From positions 1-64,000 of the forward strand of contig JBKHII010000003.1 of NCBI GenBank assembly GCA_046538735.1: a stretch of 64,000 bases of DNA, read 5' to 3'. This document shows, piece by piece, positions 24,023 through 32,569 of the stretch; positions within the stretch are counted from its first letter, which is position 1; every line of letters begins with the position of its first letter. Under the pieces are notes generated by a model. The model worked only from the letters and a program-made list of their open reading frames with translations. It ran no database searches and was not told the DNA's origin. Origin of the DNA: SLST01 sp046538735. GTDB taxonomy: Bacteria; Spirochaetota; Spirochaetia; DSM-27196; SLST01. A program made the translations under genes and the position numbers.

Positions 24023-24494
24023 CGAGCGCGTCGAAGATCGTGAGCATGTCCCCGGTCGTCTTCCGTAGTCTGCTCGCAAGGATCTTCGCGATCTCTCTCG
24101 TGATGGGCAGCGCGATCTGCGGGTGCTGATCGCCGAGCCGGATGAAATCGTCCTTCCTCACCACGAGGAACTCAGAGTCAACGGTCGTGACGATCGTTGC
24201 GGAACGGAGATCGTCGTCTATGAGCGCCATCTCGCCGAAGAAGACATTGTCCTCTGCGCGCAGCTTCGTGACCGTGTAGTCGTCGCCGGCCCTCGTTCGG
24301 CGCCGGATCTCCACCCGGCCGGAGAGCATGATATACATCTCGGAACCGCGCTCTCCCTCCTGAATGACGGTCTTCCCGCCGGCAACCGACTTCGTCCAGC
24401 AGATTGCCTGCAGGCGCTCCATGTACTCGTCGCTGTGCACGATGTCCGCGAACAGCGGGATGCGTTTCAGCTTCTCTACGACCGATCGTTCCAT
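24003..24494 (-). CDS. Single-domain cyclic-nucleotide-binding protein
   Basis: The 163-residue protein is one Crp/cNMP-binding domain with no DNA-binding helix-turn-helix. The beta-roll shows IPLFADIV, AGGKTVIQEGERGSEMYIMLSGRVEI, the phosphate-binding-cassette-like FFGEMALIDDDLRSATI, and VVRKDDFIRLGDQHPQIALPI, ending in a helix. The Gly-Glu-Met-Ala is kept, and Arg is present in LRSATI, as in cyclic-nucleotide binders. The ATG at 24492-24494 overlaps the K+ channel stop (TGATG), with GAGAGGGACGAG upstream. Translational coupling to the channel suggests that it gates or modulates the channel in trans. Confidence 0.85.
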   Translation of the reverse strand: MERSVVEKLKRIPLFADIVHSDEYMERLQAICWTKSVAGGKTVIQEGERGSEMYIMLSGRVEIRRRTRAGDDYTVTKLRAEDNVFFGEMALIDDDLRSATIVTTVDSEFLVVRKDDFIRLGDQHPQIALPITREIAKILASRLRKTTGDMLTIFDALVAELQA

Positions 24495-25660
24495 CACTCG
24501 TCCCTCTCGAGCACGATGGCCATCGCGTGCTTCTGTATCTCAAAATCGTCCGGAGGCAGCAGGACCGGACGATTCACCTCGAGCCCCTTCACTTTCTGCA
24601 TGTTCGCGATCAACTGAGAGACATCGCTCGTCTTCTGCGCCTCACGGAGGCTCTCCATCTTCATGGCGTTCGGCGACCCGGTGTTCGTCAGCAGCCCGAT
24701 CAGAAGCCGGCGACCGTCCTCGTCGCGCAGGCTGTGCCGGTACTCACCGTACGTCTTGCTGACGAAACTCGGCGCGATCGGCAACGTGAGAAGCCTGGAG
24801 CCGGAGTGGCCCTGTCCGAGTAGCTCATGGATGATGTGCGAGAGACCGTTCGTCGCCGAGCTGGAAGCGATCATCTGCCGCGCGAAGTCGCGGCTGAAGA
24901 GGATCTCATCGCACTGGACGTGCTTGAGGTAGCTTTCGTACTTACGATCGAGTACCTCTGCGGTCACGTAGACGTCACGAGCGAGGCTCTTGGCGGTCAA
25001 GACGGCCATGACCGTTTTGCTGTCGACTTCGCTGACGGAGGTGCTCTCGAGCGTGTCCGCGATGATGACGACTTTCCGCGCTCGCCGCACGCTCGCTCGC
25101 TGCAACGCGAGCTCCGAGTAGTAATCTCCGCGGACGAACTTCAGACCGCGGAGATCCTCCTCCTCCTGAAGCTCCTGCACCTTCTCCGGCTCAACGTTTG
25201 AGACGAGCACCACGTGATCAGGATCGATCTCGTCCGAGGTCCGAAGTATGTCGCGGAGGATATCCTTCATATCCTCCCGCCATCCGCAGATGAGCAGGTG
25301 GCCGGAAAGGTTCTTGAAGTCCATGAGTCCTCTCCTTGCTCGGGTGTTGCGTTCAACGAAGATCGACGCCAACGCGCCGGACAGCAGGCTCATCGCGCCA
25401 ACGCCCACGAAAATCGTGACGATCGCGAGGATCCTTCCGCCGATGGTCTCCGGCACCTTGTCGCCGTATCCGGTCGTGCTGAAGGTGATGATCGACCACC
25501 AGATGCCGTCCATGAGATTGCGGAATTGATCGTTCGACCGGGACTCCAGGTAGACGGCCAGCACTCCCGAGAAGGCAAAGAACAGGATGAAGAGCAGTAT
25601 CGGCCGCGCGTATCGGGAGTTGCGGTATCGGTAGAAGAGATTGCCGAGCTTCCGCTTCAT
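24494..25660 (-). CDS. Two-TM potassium channel with RCK domain
   Basis: This 388-residue channel has a first membrane helix (ARPILLFILFFAFSGVLAVYL), a pore helix and selectivity filter (WWSIITFSTTGYGDKVP; TTGYGD), a second helix (ILAIVTIFVGVGAMSLLSGALASIF), then a cytosolic RCK-type nucleotide-binding domain starting HLLICGWREDMKDILRDIL. The C-terminal 120 residues form a second regulatory part. ATG 25658-25660 is chosen over earlier in-frame starts because the first membrane segment follows directly and TATACT lies nine bases upstream. It leads an operon with a cyclic-nucleotide-binding protein and a methyltransferase. K+ selectivity is inferred from the filter. Confidence 0.92.
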   Translation of the reverse strand: MKRKLGNLFYRYRNSRYARPILLFILFFAFSGVLAVYLESRSNDQFRNLMDGIWWSIITFSTTGYGDKVPETIGGRILAIVTIFVGVGAMSLLSGALASIFVERNTRARRGLMDFKNLSGHLLICGWREDMKDILRDILRTSDEIDPDHVVLVSNVEPEKVQELQEEEDLRGLKFVRGDYYSELALQRASVRRARKVVIIADTLESTSVSEVDSKTVMAVLTAKSLARDVYVTAEVLDRKYESYLKHVQCDEILFSRDFARQMIASSSATNGLSHIIHELLGQGHSGSRLLTLPIAPSFVSKTYGEYRHSLRDEDGRRLLIGLLTNTGSPNAMKMESLREAQKTSDVSQLIANMQKVKGLEVNRPVLLPPDDFEIQKHAMAIVLERDE

Positions 25661-25669
25661 GGTGCACCG

Positions 25670-25698
25670 AGTATACCCGAGATGCGTGCGTAGCCGAA
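25670..25698 (-). promoter_or_regulatory. Putative near-leaderless promoter of the K+ channel gene
   Basis: On the minus strand, TATACT (plus 25670-25675) ends nine bases before the channel ATG. A weak TTCGGC (plus 25693-25698) lies 17 bases further up. The element sits between the channel and the hybrid-kinase gene of the same strand, so the channel can be transcribed independently. Confidence 0.5.
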
Positions 25699-25704
25699 CA
25701 CCGT

Positions 25705-28128
25705 TCAGGTCTCCTTCGTCATGCCCGTTGCGCCCATCGCCGCGCACTCGAAATCGCGAATCGCGAGCGATAGTGCGTCCAGGTAATCGCCACAGCGTTC
25801 GGAGTCGTTTTGCCTCGCCGATGCCTCGAGAAGCGCCGCCACGTCGCCGAGCGGGCGCGCCTCGAGGTTTCGCGCCCCACCCTTCAGACCGTGAGCTTCG
25901 CGCTCCACTACCTCGTAATCGCCCGAGTCGAGATGATCACGCAACTCGGATACGATCGTGCCGCATTTCGCCACGAACCGCCGCACCACGTCGCGAACGA
26001 CCTCTTCGTTGCCTGCAAATCGCTCGACTGCCGCACCGAACGAGAATACCGGCGCGTCAACGCCGGTCAAGGTGACGCCGAGAAGAGCTGCGTCGGTCTC
26101 GAGCCCTCCCATTCGCTCGCCCGGAACCGGCACCCCGAGCCGATCAACGGAGACCGGAGGCTCCTCTCCGTGGAGCGTGCTTGAGTTGATCCATCTGTCC
26201 AGGAGCGGCACCAGGTCGTCGCGCCGAAACGGTTTTGTGAGGAAGTCGTCCATACCGGCGTCCATGCATTTGTCGCGTTCACCCTTGACCGCATTCGCGG
26301 TGACGGCGACGATCGGCTTCGCGTATCCGCCCTTCCGGAGCTCGCGGGCGGCCTCATAGCCGTTCATCTCCGGCATCTGAACGTCCATGAATACCATGTC
26401 AGGGTGCTCGCGGCGCACGGCCTCTACGGCTTCGCGCCCGTCTGCAGCGAGAATCACCTGGTGTCCCAGGCGCTCGAGGATCGCGCGGAAGAGCGTCTGA
26501 TTGACCAGGTGGTCTTCGGCCACGACGAGCCGCGCGGAGAGCGGGGCAACCTCCTCGGCCGGCTCGGCGTCCTCGACCTCGTCGTCGCCAACGGACGGGA
26601 GCTCAAACTGCTCGGCGAGCACGTTCGCGATCTCCTTCTCGAGTTGCTGCCTCCGGACCGGTTTCGCCGCGTAGCCGTTGAACCACATCAACCGCTTCAT
26701 CTTCGCTTCTCCGGCCATGAGACCGGTGGGGCTCAAGAGGATCAAGGAGGTACCGTTGATCTCTCGATCGGCGTTGATCTGGCTCGCAAGCTGCCACCCA
26801 TCCATTCCGGGCAGCTCCAGGTCGATGAGCGCGAGATTGAACGGACGACCGCCGGCGGCGGCCTCGTGCAGCTTCCGGAGGCACTCCTCCGGCGTCGCAG
26901 CGACCGCCGCGTCGGCTTTCCAGCGGTGAAGGTAATCGAGCAGCACGCGCTGGGAGCTCTCGTTGTCGTCCACGAGCAGCACTCGTTTGCCGGCGCAGAC
27001 CGGTTCGTCCGGGCTCGCCGAGGCCACCACGGGGAACGGGATCTCGAACCAGAAGGTTGAGCCTTTGCCGTACTCGCTCTCCACACCGATCCTGCCGCCC
27101 ATCATCTCCACGAGACTCTGCGAGATCGAGAGACCGAGCCCGGTGCCGCCGAACTTGCGACTCGTGGATGAGTCGACTTGCGTGAACGCCTTGAACAGCT
27201 TCTCCACATCCTCTTGCGGGATACCGATCCCGGTATCCGAGACCTCGAAACGGACGCGCTCTCGTAGGTCGTCGTCTGCGACCGCCCTGGCGGTGATCTT
27301 CACCTCTCCGCCCGTGGACGTGAATTTCACCGCGTTGCTGAAGAGGTTCACGATGATCTGCCGCAGCCGGCCCGGATCGCCGTTTACGGACTGCGGCACG
27401 CCGGGCCCGATCCAGACGATCGATTCCAGCCCCTTCTTGTGAGCCTCCAGGCTGACCATGTCGACCGCTTCCTCGGTGACCGACACCAGATCGAAATCGA
27501 TCGCCTCCAGAGAAAGCTTGCCCGCTTCGATCTTGGAGAAGTCGAGGATGTCGTTGATGAGATAGAGGAGCACCTCCGCGGCGAACCGCACCTGACTCGC
27601 GTACTCCCGCTGCTCTTCGTCAAGAGCGGTCTGCAGAAGCAGCTCCGTCATGCCGGTGATCGTATGGATGGGGGTGCGAATTTCGTGACTCATGTTCGCG
27701 AGGAAGGCCGACTTGGTCCGAGTCGCCCGCTCGGCGGCTTCCTTCGCCCGCTTGAGCCGTTGTTCCGTGTTCTTCTGCAGCGTGACGTCGCGCGCGTTGA
27801 CCAGCAGAAGCGGCGAGCCGTCCAGACCGCTGACAACCGAGACATCCAGCTGCCACAAGACCGGGCGGGTCGGGCTCAACACCCGCACGAGCCAGCTGTA
27901 CCGCTCTCCCGGGTGGCTGAGCGTCGCCACGCGATCCCTGGACGGCCGGCGATCGCTCGGCTCGAACAGATCCCAGAGCGAATCCGGCACACCGTCCGCA
28001 CCGTCCTGACGTGCGAGCTCCTGGAAGGCCGGGTTGGACGCGAGCACCTCCCCGTTCGCACGGATCACGGCCATACCGATCGATGAGTTGCGAAACATCT
28101 CTCTGTAGAGGTCGCCCGAGCCGTCCAT
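25705..28128 (-). CDS. Hybrid sensor histidine kinase (PAS-HisKA-HATPase-REC-REC-HPt)
   Basis: This 807-residue soluble hybrid kinase is complete in its domains. A PAS domain (residues 6-115) is followed by a coiled linker; HisKA with SHEIRTP (His148); HATPase with N (NLFSNAVKFT), G1 (SDTGIGIP), F and G2 (GGTGLGLSIS) boxes; a first REC (VLLVDDNES, phospho-acceptor Asp436 in LIDLELPGMDGW); a second REC (AEDHLVNQ, Asp582 in VFMDVQMPEMNGYEA, Lys in LTKPF); and an HPt domain with AHGLKGGARNL (His746). There are no transmembrane segments, so the signal is cytosolic. The ATG overlaps the stop of the upstream regulator (TAATG). The complete phosphorelay lies within one chain. Confidence 0.94.
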   Translation of the reverse strand: MDGSGDLYREMFRNSSIGMAVIRANGEVLASNPAFQELARQDGADGVPDSLWDLFEPSDRRPSRDRVATLSHPGERYSWLVRVLSPTRPVLWQLDVSVVSGLDGSPLLLVNARDVTLQKNTEQRLKRAKEAAERATRTKSAFLANMSHEIRTPIHTITGMTELLLQTALDEEQREYASQVRFAAEVLLYLINDILDFSKIEAGKLSLEAIDFDLVSVTEEAVDMVSLEAHKKGLESIVWIGPGVPQSVNGDPGRLRQIIVNLFSNAVKFTSTGGEVKITARAVADDDLRERVRFEVSDTGIGIPQEDVEKLFKAFTQVDSSTSRKFGGTGLGLSISQSLVEMMGGRIGVESEYGKGSTFWFEIPFPVVASASPDEPVCAGKRVLLVDDNESSQRVLLDYLHRWKADAAVAATPEECLRKLHEAAAGGRPFNLALIDLELPGMDGWQLASQINADREINGTSLILLSPTGLMAGEAKMKRLMWFNGYAAKPVRRQQLEKEIANVLAEQFELPSVGDDEVEDAEPAEEVAPLSARLVVAEDHLVNQTLFRAILERLGHQVILAADGREAVEAVRREHPDMVFMDVQMPEMNGYEAARELRKGGYAKPIVAVTANAVKGERDKCMDAGMDDFLTKPFRRDDLVPLLDRWINSSTLHGEEPPVSVDRLGVPVPGERMGGLETDAALLGVTLTGVDAPVFSFGAAVERFAGNEEVVRDVVRRFVAKCGTIVSELRDHLDSGDYEVVEREAHGLKGGARNLEARPLGDVAALLEASARQNDSERCGDYLDALSLAIRDFECAAMGATGMTKET

Positions 28129-29384
28129 TAGAAGTTCGTCCTGAGCACCTCGCGCGCCTTGTTGAGGACCGACTCCGGTCTCAGGGGCTTCGTGATGTAG
28201 CTTCGTACCCCGAGCTTCATCGCGCTGACCACCGTATCGCGCTCGGAGAGCGCGGAGAGCACGATGATCGGGACTTCCGTTCCCTCTCTCTTGAGCTCGG
28301 ACATCACGCGGAACCCGCCCATTTCCGGCATCATGATATCGAGAAAAACGAGGTCGAACTCGCCGCGCTCGGGATCCGACATGAACTGCTTCCCGGTCTC
28401 GTACTCCCTGATGCGGAATCCTGTATCGCCCAGGACCGCCTTCACCATCTCACGAATGACGAAATCGTCGTCAACGATCGCGACCGAAACGGCGTCTCCC
28501 ACTTCCTTGAGATCGAACTTCGGACGTTCGCCTTCGAACTGTATATGGATCGACTCCTGGTGCTCTTTCTGCGGAGCGGACGCTCTCAGGAACTCCTCGT
28601 GAACAGTCTTGCTCTCGCGGTCGATGTAGCTGCCCGCCTTCCGCCCGAGCAGACCGTCCATCGCGTCCTCGAGCGCGTTCGTCACCTCTATGCCCGCGTA
28701 GTCCGACCTCTCGTCCACGAACTCGCGCACGTAGTCGGAATTCGTCAAGATCTTCACCTGCCGCGGTTTGGCTCCGGTGTTCTGGAGAACCGTACTCAGC
28801 AACGCGGCGAGTTTGATGGAATCGTTGGGGCCCACCTCGATGCTCGACATGATGATCAGCACCCGTGGACTCGTGACTTCGTAGAGCTCCATGAGCTCAA
28901 CGATCTTGTAGCGGAGAAGCTCGATCTTCTCGTTGTTCAGCCCTTGCGCTACCTCTATGAAGAGAATGTCCTCGTTGAAGTGGGCCTCGATGATGCACGG
29001 CGTGGAATCGATCTCGAGCGTGACGCCGAGGAGCTCCGAGATCGTCTTGACGACCGCGTCGATCCGGATCGGCTTCGTGAAGAACTTCTTCACGTTGTAC
29101 TTCGCGACCTCAATCAGCTTCTCTCGATCAACCTTGCCCGATGCCATGATGACGGGTATTCCGGCGACGTTCGGATCCTCCTTCTTTTTCTGAAGGAGCT
29201 CCACCGCGCTCGTGCGCGAGAGATAGTAGTCCATGATCACAAGATCGGGGACCTCACGGCGGAGCTTCGCGGCGCCGTCGAGACCGTTCACGGCACGGAC
29301 CACCTCAAAGCCGAACTCCTCGAGCTTGCCGCAGAGAAAATCGCGGAAGAGCTTGGATTCATCAACAACGAGTATCTTCTTCAC
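28128..29384 (-). CDS. Response regulator with REC-STAS-like-REC architecture
   Basis: This 418-residue protein has two receiver domains and no DNA-binding output. The N-terminal REC (ILVVDESKLFRDFL, Asp52 in VIMDYYLS, Lys in FFTKPIRI) is followed by a middle domain at about residues 125-225 that resembles a STAS fold: ILFIEVAQGLNNEKIELLRYKIVEL, then RVLIIMSSIEVGPNDSIKLAALLSTVL. The C-terminal REC carries AIVDDDFVIREM, Asp349 in LVFLDIMMPEMGG, and ITKPLRPE. This layout suggests integration of two phosphorylation inputs through protein-protein contacts. It starts with AAGGA upstream and is translationally coupled to the hybrid kinase downstream, its likely phosphodonor. Confidence 0.88.
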   Translation of the reverse strand: MKKILVVDESKLFRDFLCGKLEEFGFEVVRAVNGLDGAAKLRREVPDLVIMDYYLSRTSAVELLQKKKEDPNVAGIPVIMASGKVDREKLIEVAKYNVKKFFTKPIRIDAVVKTISELLGVTLEIDSTPCIIEAHFNEDILFIEVAQGLNNEKIELLRYKIVELMELYEVTSPRVLIIMSSIEVGPNDSIKLAALLSTVLQNTGAKPRQVKILTNSDYVREFVDERSDYAGIEVTNALEDAMDGLLGRKAGSYIDRESKTVHEEFLRASAPQKEHQESIHIQFEGERPKFDLKEVGDAVSVAIVDDDFVIREMVKAVLGDTGFRIREYETGKQFMSDPERGEFDLVFLDIMMPEMGGFRVMSELKREGTEVPIIVLSALSERDTVVSAMKLGVRSYITKPLRPESVLNKAREVLRTNF

Positions 29385-29414
29385 GGTGCTTCCTTCGGAA
29401 TGGTCTCACGAACA

Positions 29415-29446
29415 GTTGTAGTCAGCCACAATTGCTTGCGCAAGCA
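29415..29446 (-). promoter_or_regulatory. Promoter of the regulator-kinase operon with overlapping palindrome
   Basis: On the minus strand, TTGCGC (plus 29438-29443), a 17-base spacer and TACAAC (plus 29415-29420) form a plausible promoter. A perfect 14-base palindrome, TGCTTGCGCAAGCA (29433-29446), covers the -35 element and looks like an operator for a dimeric regulator. Confidence 0.5.
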
Positions 29447-29485
29447 GGATTTTCCGGCGTGAACGGGCCGCGGGAACCGTTCCGG

Positions 29486-29514
29486 TTGACCCGCGCCGGG
29501 CGACCGACTACGAT
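29486..29514 (+). promoter_or_regulatory. Sigma70-type promoter of the Omp85-like gene, leaderless
   Basis: TTGACC (29486-29491), a 17-base spacer and TACGAT (29509-29514) end eight bases before the ATG at 29523. There is no ribosome binding site in that interval. Confidence 0.65.
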
Positions 29515-29522
29515 GCGAGTCC

Positions 29523-30623
29523 ATGAAGCACCGATTCGCGGCCGCGTTGCTCCTGGTCGTCGCGTCCTTCGCCGGCGCAGATGAGGAACACTGGGAACTC
29601 AGGCTCGGACCTCGCATCTGGGGGTTCAACCTTGGTGCAAGGTACATGATTGAACCGGCAACCGTCGAGACCGTAGAGACGTCGATCACCGGTCTCCTGT
29701 CAGCAGCGTACCAGGGCGTCAACTACTACCGTGCGCCGGACGGCGCGCTCGTCACACCCGATTTCCCACCTGACGACACCGGCTACAGTCGCGCCGACCT
29801 CATCTACGAGCTCGGCCTCCAGCAAGGGATTCTTCCCAGGGCCGATTCCGAGGCCGATCTCGCCGTGGGCTTCCTCCTCTACCGCGGCCAGTACGACTAC
29901 CCCTTCGCGAACGACACACTCTTCTTCCAGAGCCCCCGACCCGAGACGGCCGGGAGCTGGCGCGGATCGTTCGTGGGCGGTGCAGCGTACTCGAGCGTCA
30001 CGACCGATCCCGTGACCAGGGTGACGGCGGGGTCGCGCGCGGAGCTCGCAATCGAGTGGGGACCCGCGTTTCTCCACAACCAGATACTGGGCGAGGCCGA
30101 CTACAACCGCACCACCCTTTCGGCCCGTGCGTACGCTCCGCTGCTGACTGTGGTCCCGACCGAGGGGCGCAACGTCTTCTCCTCGTTTCTGGCGCTCTAC
30201 GGAGAGATCGACTGGATTACGGGTCCGGAGATACCGGATATCATCCGATCCACGACCGGTGGGCGGTCGATGCGTCCGGCGCCCGGCGGGTCGATTCGCG
30301 GCTACGGCAACGGCCGCTTCGATTCCACGTTCAAGATCGTGACGAACGCAGACCTTCGTCTCATGCTGCCCGCAATCGTTCTTCCTTCGATCGTGCCGGG
30401 AATCGTGCTGTACACGGACGCCGGCTACTTCTCCGACGCCGAGCGGCTCTCCCCGAACGAGGCCGATCACTCCGGCTTCCTCCTCACGAGCGGAGCCGGA
30501 CTGTCGATCGACATGTTCAACGCGGTGGCCCTGGTCTTCTACACGAACTACCTCTGGCTCGAGCCGAGTGTCTCGGGAGATCGCTGGGTCCCGTTCGGCT
30601 TGGGATTCGGATTCCACTTCTGA
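29523..30623 (+). CDS. Barrel-only Omp85-like outer-membrane protein
   Basis: The 366-residue protein has a signal peptide (MKHRFAAALLLVVASFAGA) followed by alternating polar/aromatic strands. It looks like the 16-strand domain of the Omp85/BamA family without POTRA domains. The loop-6 signature appears as GGSIRGYGNGRF (VRGF/Y-like), then FDSTFKIVTNADLRLMLP, GIVLYTDAGYFSD and GFLLTSGAGLSIDMFN. The chain ends in GFGFHF, an aromatic C terminus typical of barrel insertion signals. Its role (translocation, lipid transfer or a surface enzyme partner) is unknown. The stop and the next start share bases (TGATG), coupling it to a phosphohexomutase. Confidence 0.72.
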   Translation: MKHRFAAALLLVVASFAGADEEHWELRLGPRIWGFNLGARYMIEPATVETVETSITGLLSAAYQGVNYYRAPDGALVTPDFPPDDTGYSRADLIYELGLQQGILPRADSEADLAVGFLLYRGQYDYPFANDTLFFQSPRPETAGSWRGSFVGGAAYSSVTTDPVTRVTAGSRAELAIEWGPAFLHNQILGEADYNRTTLSARAYAPLLTVVPTEGRNVFSSFLALYGEIDWITGPEIPDIIRSTTGGRSMRPAPGGSIRGYGNGRFDSTFKIVTNADLRLMLPAIVLPSIVPGIVLYTDAGYFSDAERLSPNEADHSGFLLTSGAGLSIDMFNAVALVFYTNYLWLEPSVSGDRWVPFGLGFGFHF

Positions 30624-32569
30624 TGCGCATCATCGACTCCGCGACGGGTCTCCCGGTCGCCGACCCGGACCTGCCGCTGATAGACGGTGCCGCCGCCGAC
30701 CGTCCGACCGGTGAGTGGGTGCAACGCGTGCGCGAGGCGGTCGATCGAATGATTCTCTCGGCCTCGGGCTGGCGAGCGGTATTCGCCGCGGATCGCTCCG
30801 AGGAGAGCCGCACGACCGAGGTCGAGGCGGAGTTCCTGATTGTCGCGGCGATCGCGGCGAGGAGCTTCCTCGAGATGCTCCGAGAGCGCGTGCACCGCAC
30901 ACCGACGATCGCCCTGGGAATGGACACGCGACCGACCGGCCCGGCCGTCGCGCGAGCGGCGCTCGGCAGCTTCCTCGCGGCCGAGGCGGAAGTAGACTAT
31001 CTGTTCGTCACCGCTTCTCCGGAGATCATGGCGTACGCCGCCCGCTCCAACGATGTGGACGGCTTCTTCTACGTGAGCGCAAGTCACAATCCGATCGGAC
31101 ACAACGGCCTGAAGATGGGCGGGGCCGACGGTGGCGTCCTCGGCGGCGACGCCGCCGCCACGCTCCTTCGCTCGTTCCTCGAGCGCACCGAACACGCGGC
31201 TTCGATCACCGAGGCTCTCGAACGCTTGACGCTCCCCGCGCAACCGGACGAGCGCGACTGCTACGATCGAATCGCCGACTGCAAGGCGAAGGCGCTCGCC
31301 GAGTACGAAGCCTTCTGCCGCGACGTCATTCGCGGCCCCGGCGTACGGTCCGAGCAGGCGTACGACGAGTTCCTCCGCGCCGTCCGGCGGGCCCGTCCCG
31401 GAATCGTGGGCGATCTGAACGGCAGTGCGCGTGCGGCATCGATCGACCGCGCCTTCCTGGAGAAGACCGGGTGCTCGCTCTACCTTTTCAACGACACGCC
31501 CGGCGACGTGGCGCATCAGATCGTCCCGGAAGGGGCCGGGCTCGCCCCGTGCCGGGAGCGCCTGGACAGCCTCGTCCAAAGCGGAGCGTACGTTGACCTC
31601 GGCTACGTCCCGGATAACGACGGCGATCGCGGAAACCTCGTCGTCTACGATCCCGCGGTCGCCGGCGCGCGCCCGCTCTTCGCGCAGGAGGTGTTCGCAC
31701 TCTCCGTGGTCGCCGAGCTCGGTTGGCTCGTCTACACGGGAGCCCTGAGCTACTCTCCCGAAGGGGTGCCGGAGACGCCGGTTGCGGTCGTCGTCAACGG
31801 CCCCACATCGCTGCGAATCGAGCGAATCGCCGCTGCCTTCGGTGCCGAGGTGCATCGGGCGGAAGTCGGCGAGGCGAACGTGGTGGGCCGCGCCCGCGAG
31901 CTGCGAAGCGAAGGGTACCTCGTCCGAATCCTCGGCGAGGGCTCGAACGGCGGCAACATCACGCATCCTTCGGCCGTCCGCGATCCGCTCCACACGCTGC
32001 ACGCGGTCCTGAAACTCGTGTACGCGCCGGCGACCCGGAGAAACCCTTCACCGACGCAGATATGGCTCGCTCGCATCGCGACAACCGACGGGGAGCGCAC
32101 GATCCCCGTCCACGACTCGCCTCGCCTGAGCGACATCCTCTCCTCGCTTCCGCGCTTCACGACGACGAACGCGTTCGAGCCGGAGGCGAAGATGCAGATC
32201 CGCAGCACCTCGCACGCAGCGCTCAAGGCCGAGCTCGAGACGCTGCTTCCCGAAGCCTTCGAGACGGTTGCATCTCGACTCCCTGCGGAGCTCGCAATCC
32301 GCTCCTACGAGATCGTCAACTACGAAGGGACACGGACCCTCGTGGGCATGGGGAACCGAACCGGAGAAGAACGCGGGGGACTGAAGGTTGTGCTCCTGGA
32401 CGATCGGCACGCGGCGAGAGGATTCGTCTGGATGCGCGGAAGCGGCACCGAGCCGGTCTTTCGCGTCATGGCGGACGTTGAAGGTGACCGGCCCGAGACC
32501 GAGCGTACGCTCCTGGAATGGATCCGGGACCTCGTACGGCGGGCGGACGGAATCGCTAGCGCAGGCTGA
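30623..32569 (+). CDS. Alpha-D-phosphohexomutase (phosphoglucomutase/phosphomannomutase type)
   Basis: This 648-residue cytoplasmic mutase interconverts hexose 1- and 6-phosphates via a phosphoserine. The catalytic serine loop is FYVSASHNPIGHNGLKMG. The metal loop is GYVPDNDGDRGN (the usual DGDxGD core here reads DNDGDRGN). The sugar loop reads GEGSNGG and the phosphate-binding loop RGSGTEPVFRVM near the C terminus. All four functional loops are present. The length is longer than the usual 450-580 residues, with extra helical material after the active-site serine. The precise sugar specificity is not clear. It starts in TGATG overlap with the Omp85-like gene. Its 3' end overlaps the converging fusion gene by 14 bases. 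Confidence 0.9.
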   Translation: MRIIDSATGLPVADPDLPLIDGAAADRPTGEWVQRVREAVDRMILSASGWRAVFAADRSEESRTTEVEAEFLIVAAIAARSFLEMLRERVHRTPTIALGMDTRPTGPAVARAALGSFLAAEAEVDYLFVTASPEIMAYAARSNDVDGFFYVSASHNPIGHNGLKMGGADGGVLGGDAAATLLRSFLERTEHAASITEALERLTLPAQPDERDCYDRIADCKAKALAEYEAFCRDVIRGPGVRSEQAYDEFLRAVRRARPGIVGDLNGSARAASIDRAFLEKTGCSLYLFNDTPGDVAHQIVPEGAGLAPCRERLDSLVQSGAYVDLGYVPDNDGDRGNLVVYDPAVAGARPLFAQEVFALSVVAELGWLVYTGALSYSPEGVPETPVAVVVNGPTSLRIERIAAAFGAEVHRAEVGEANVVGRARELRSEGYLVRILGEGSNGGNITHPSAVRDPLHTLHAVLKLVYAPATRRNPSPTQIWLARIATTDGERTIPVHDSPRLSDILSSLPRFTTTNAFEPEAKMQIRSTSHAALKAELETLLPEAFETVASRLPAELAIRSYEIVNYEGTRTLVGMGNRTGEERGGLKVVLLDDRHAARGFVWMRGSGTEPVFRVMADVEGDRPETERTLLEWIRDLVRRADGIASAG

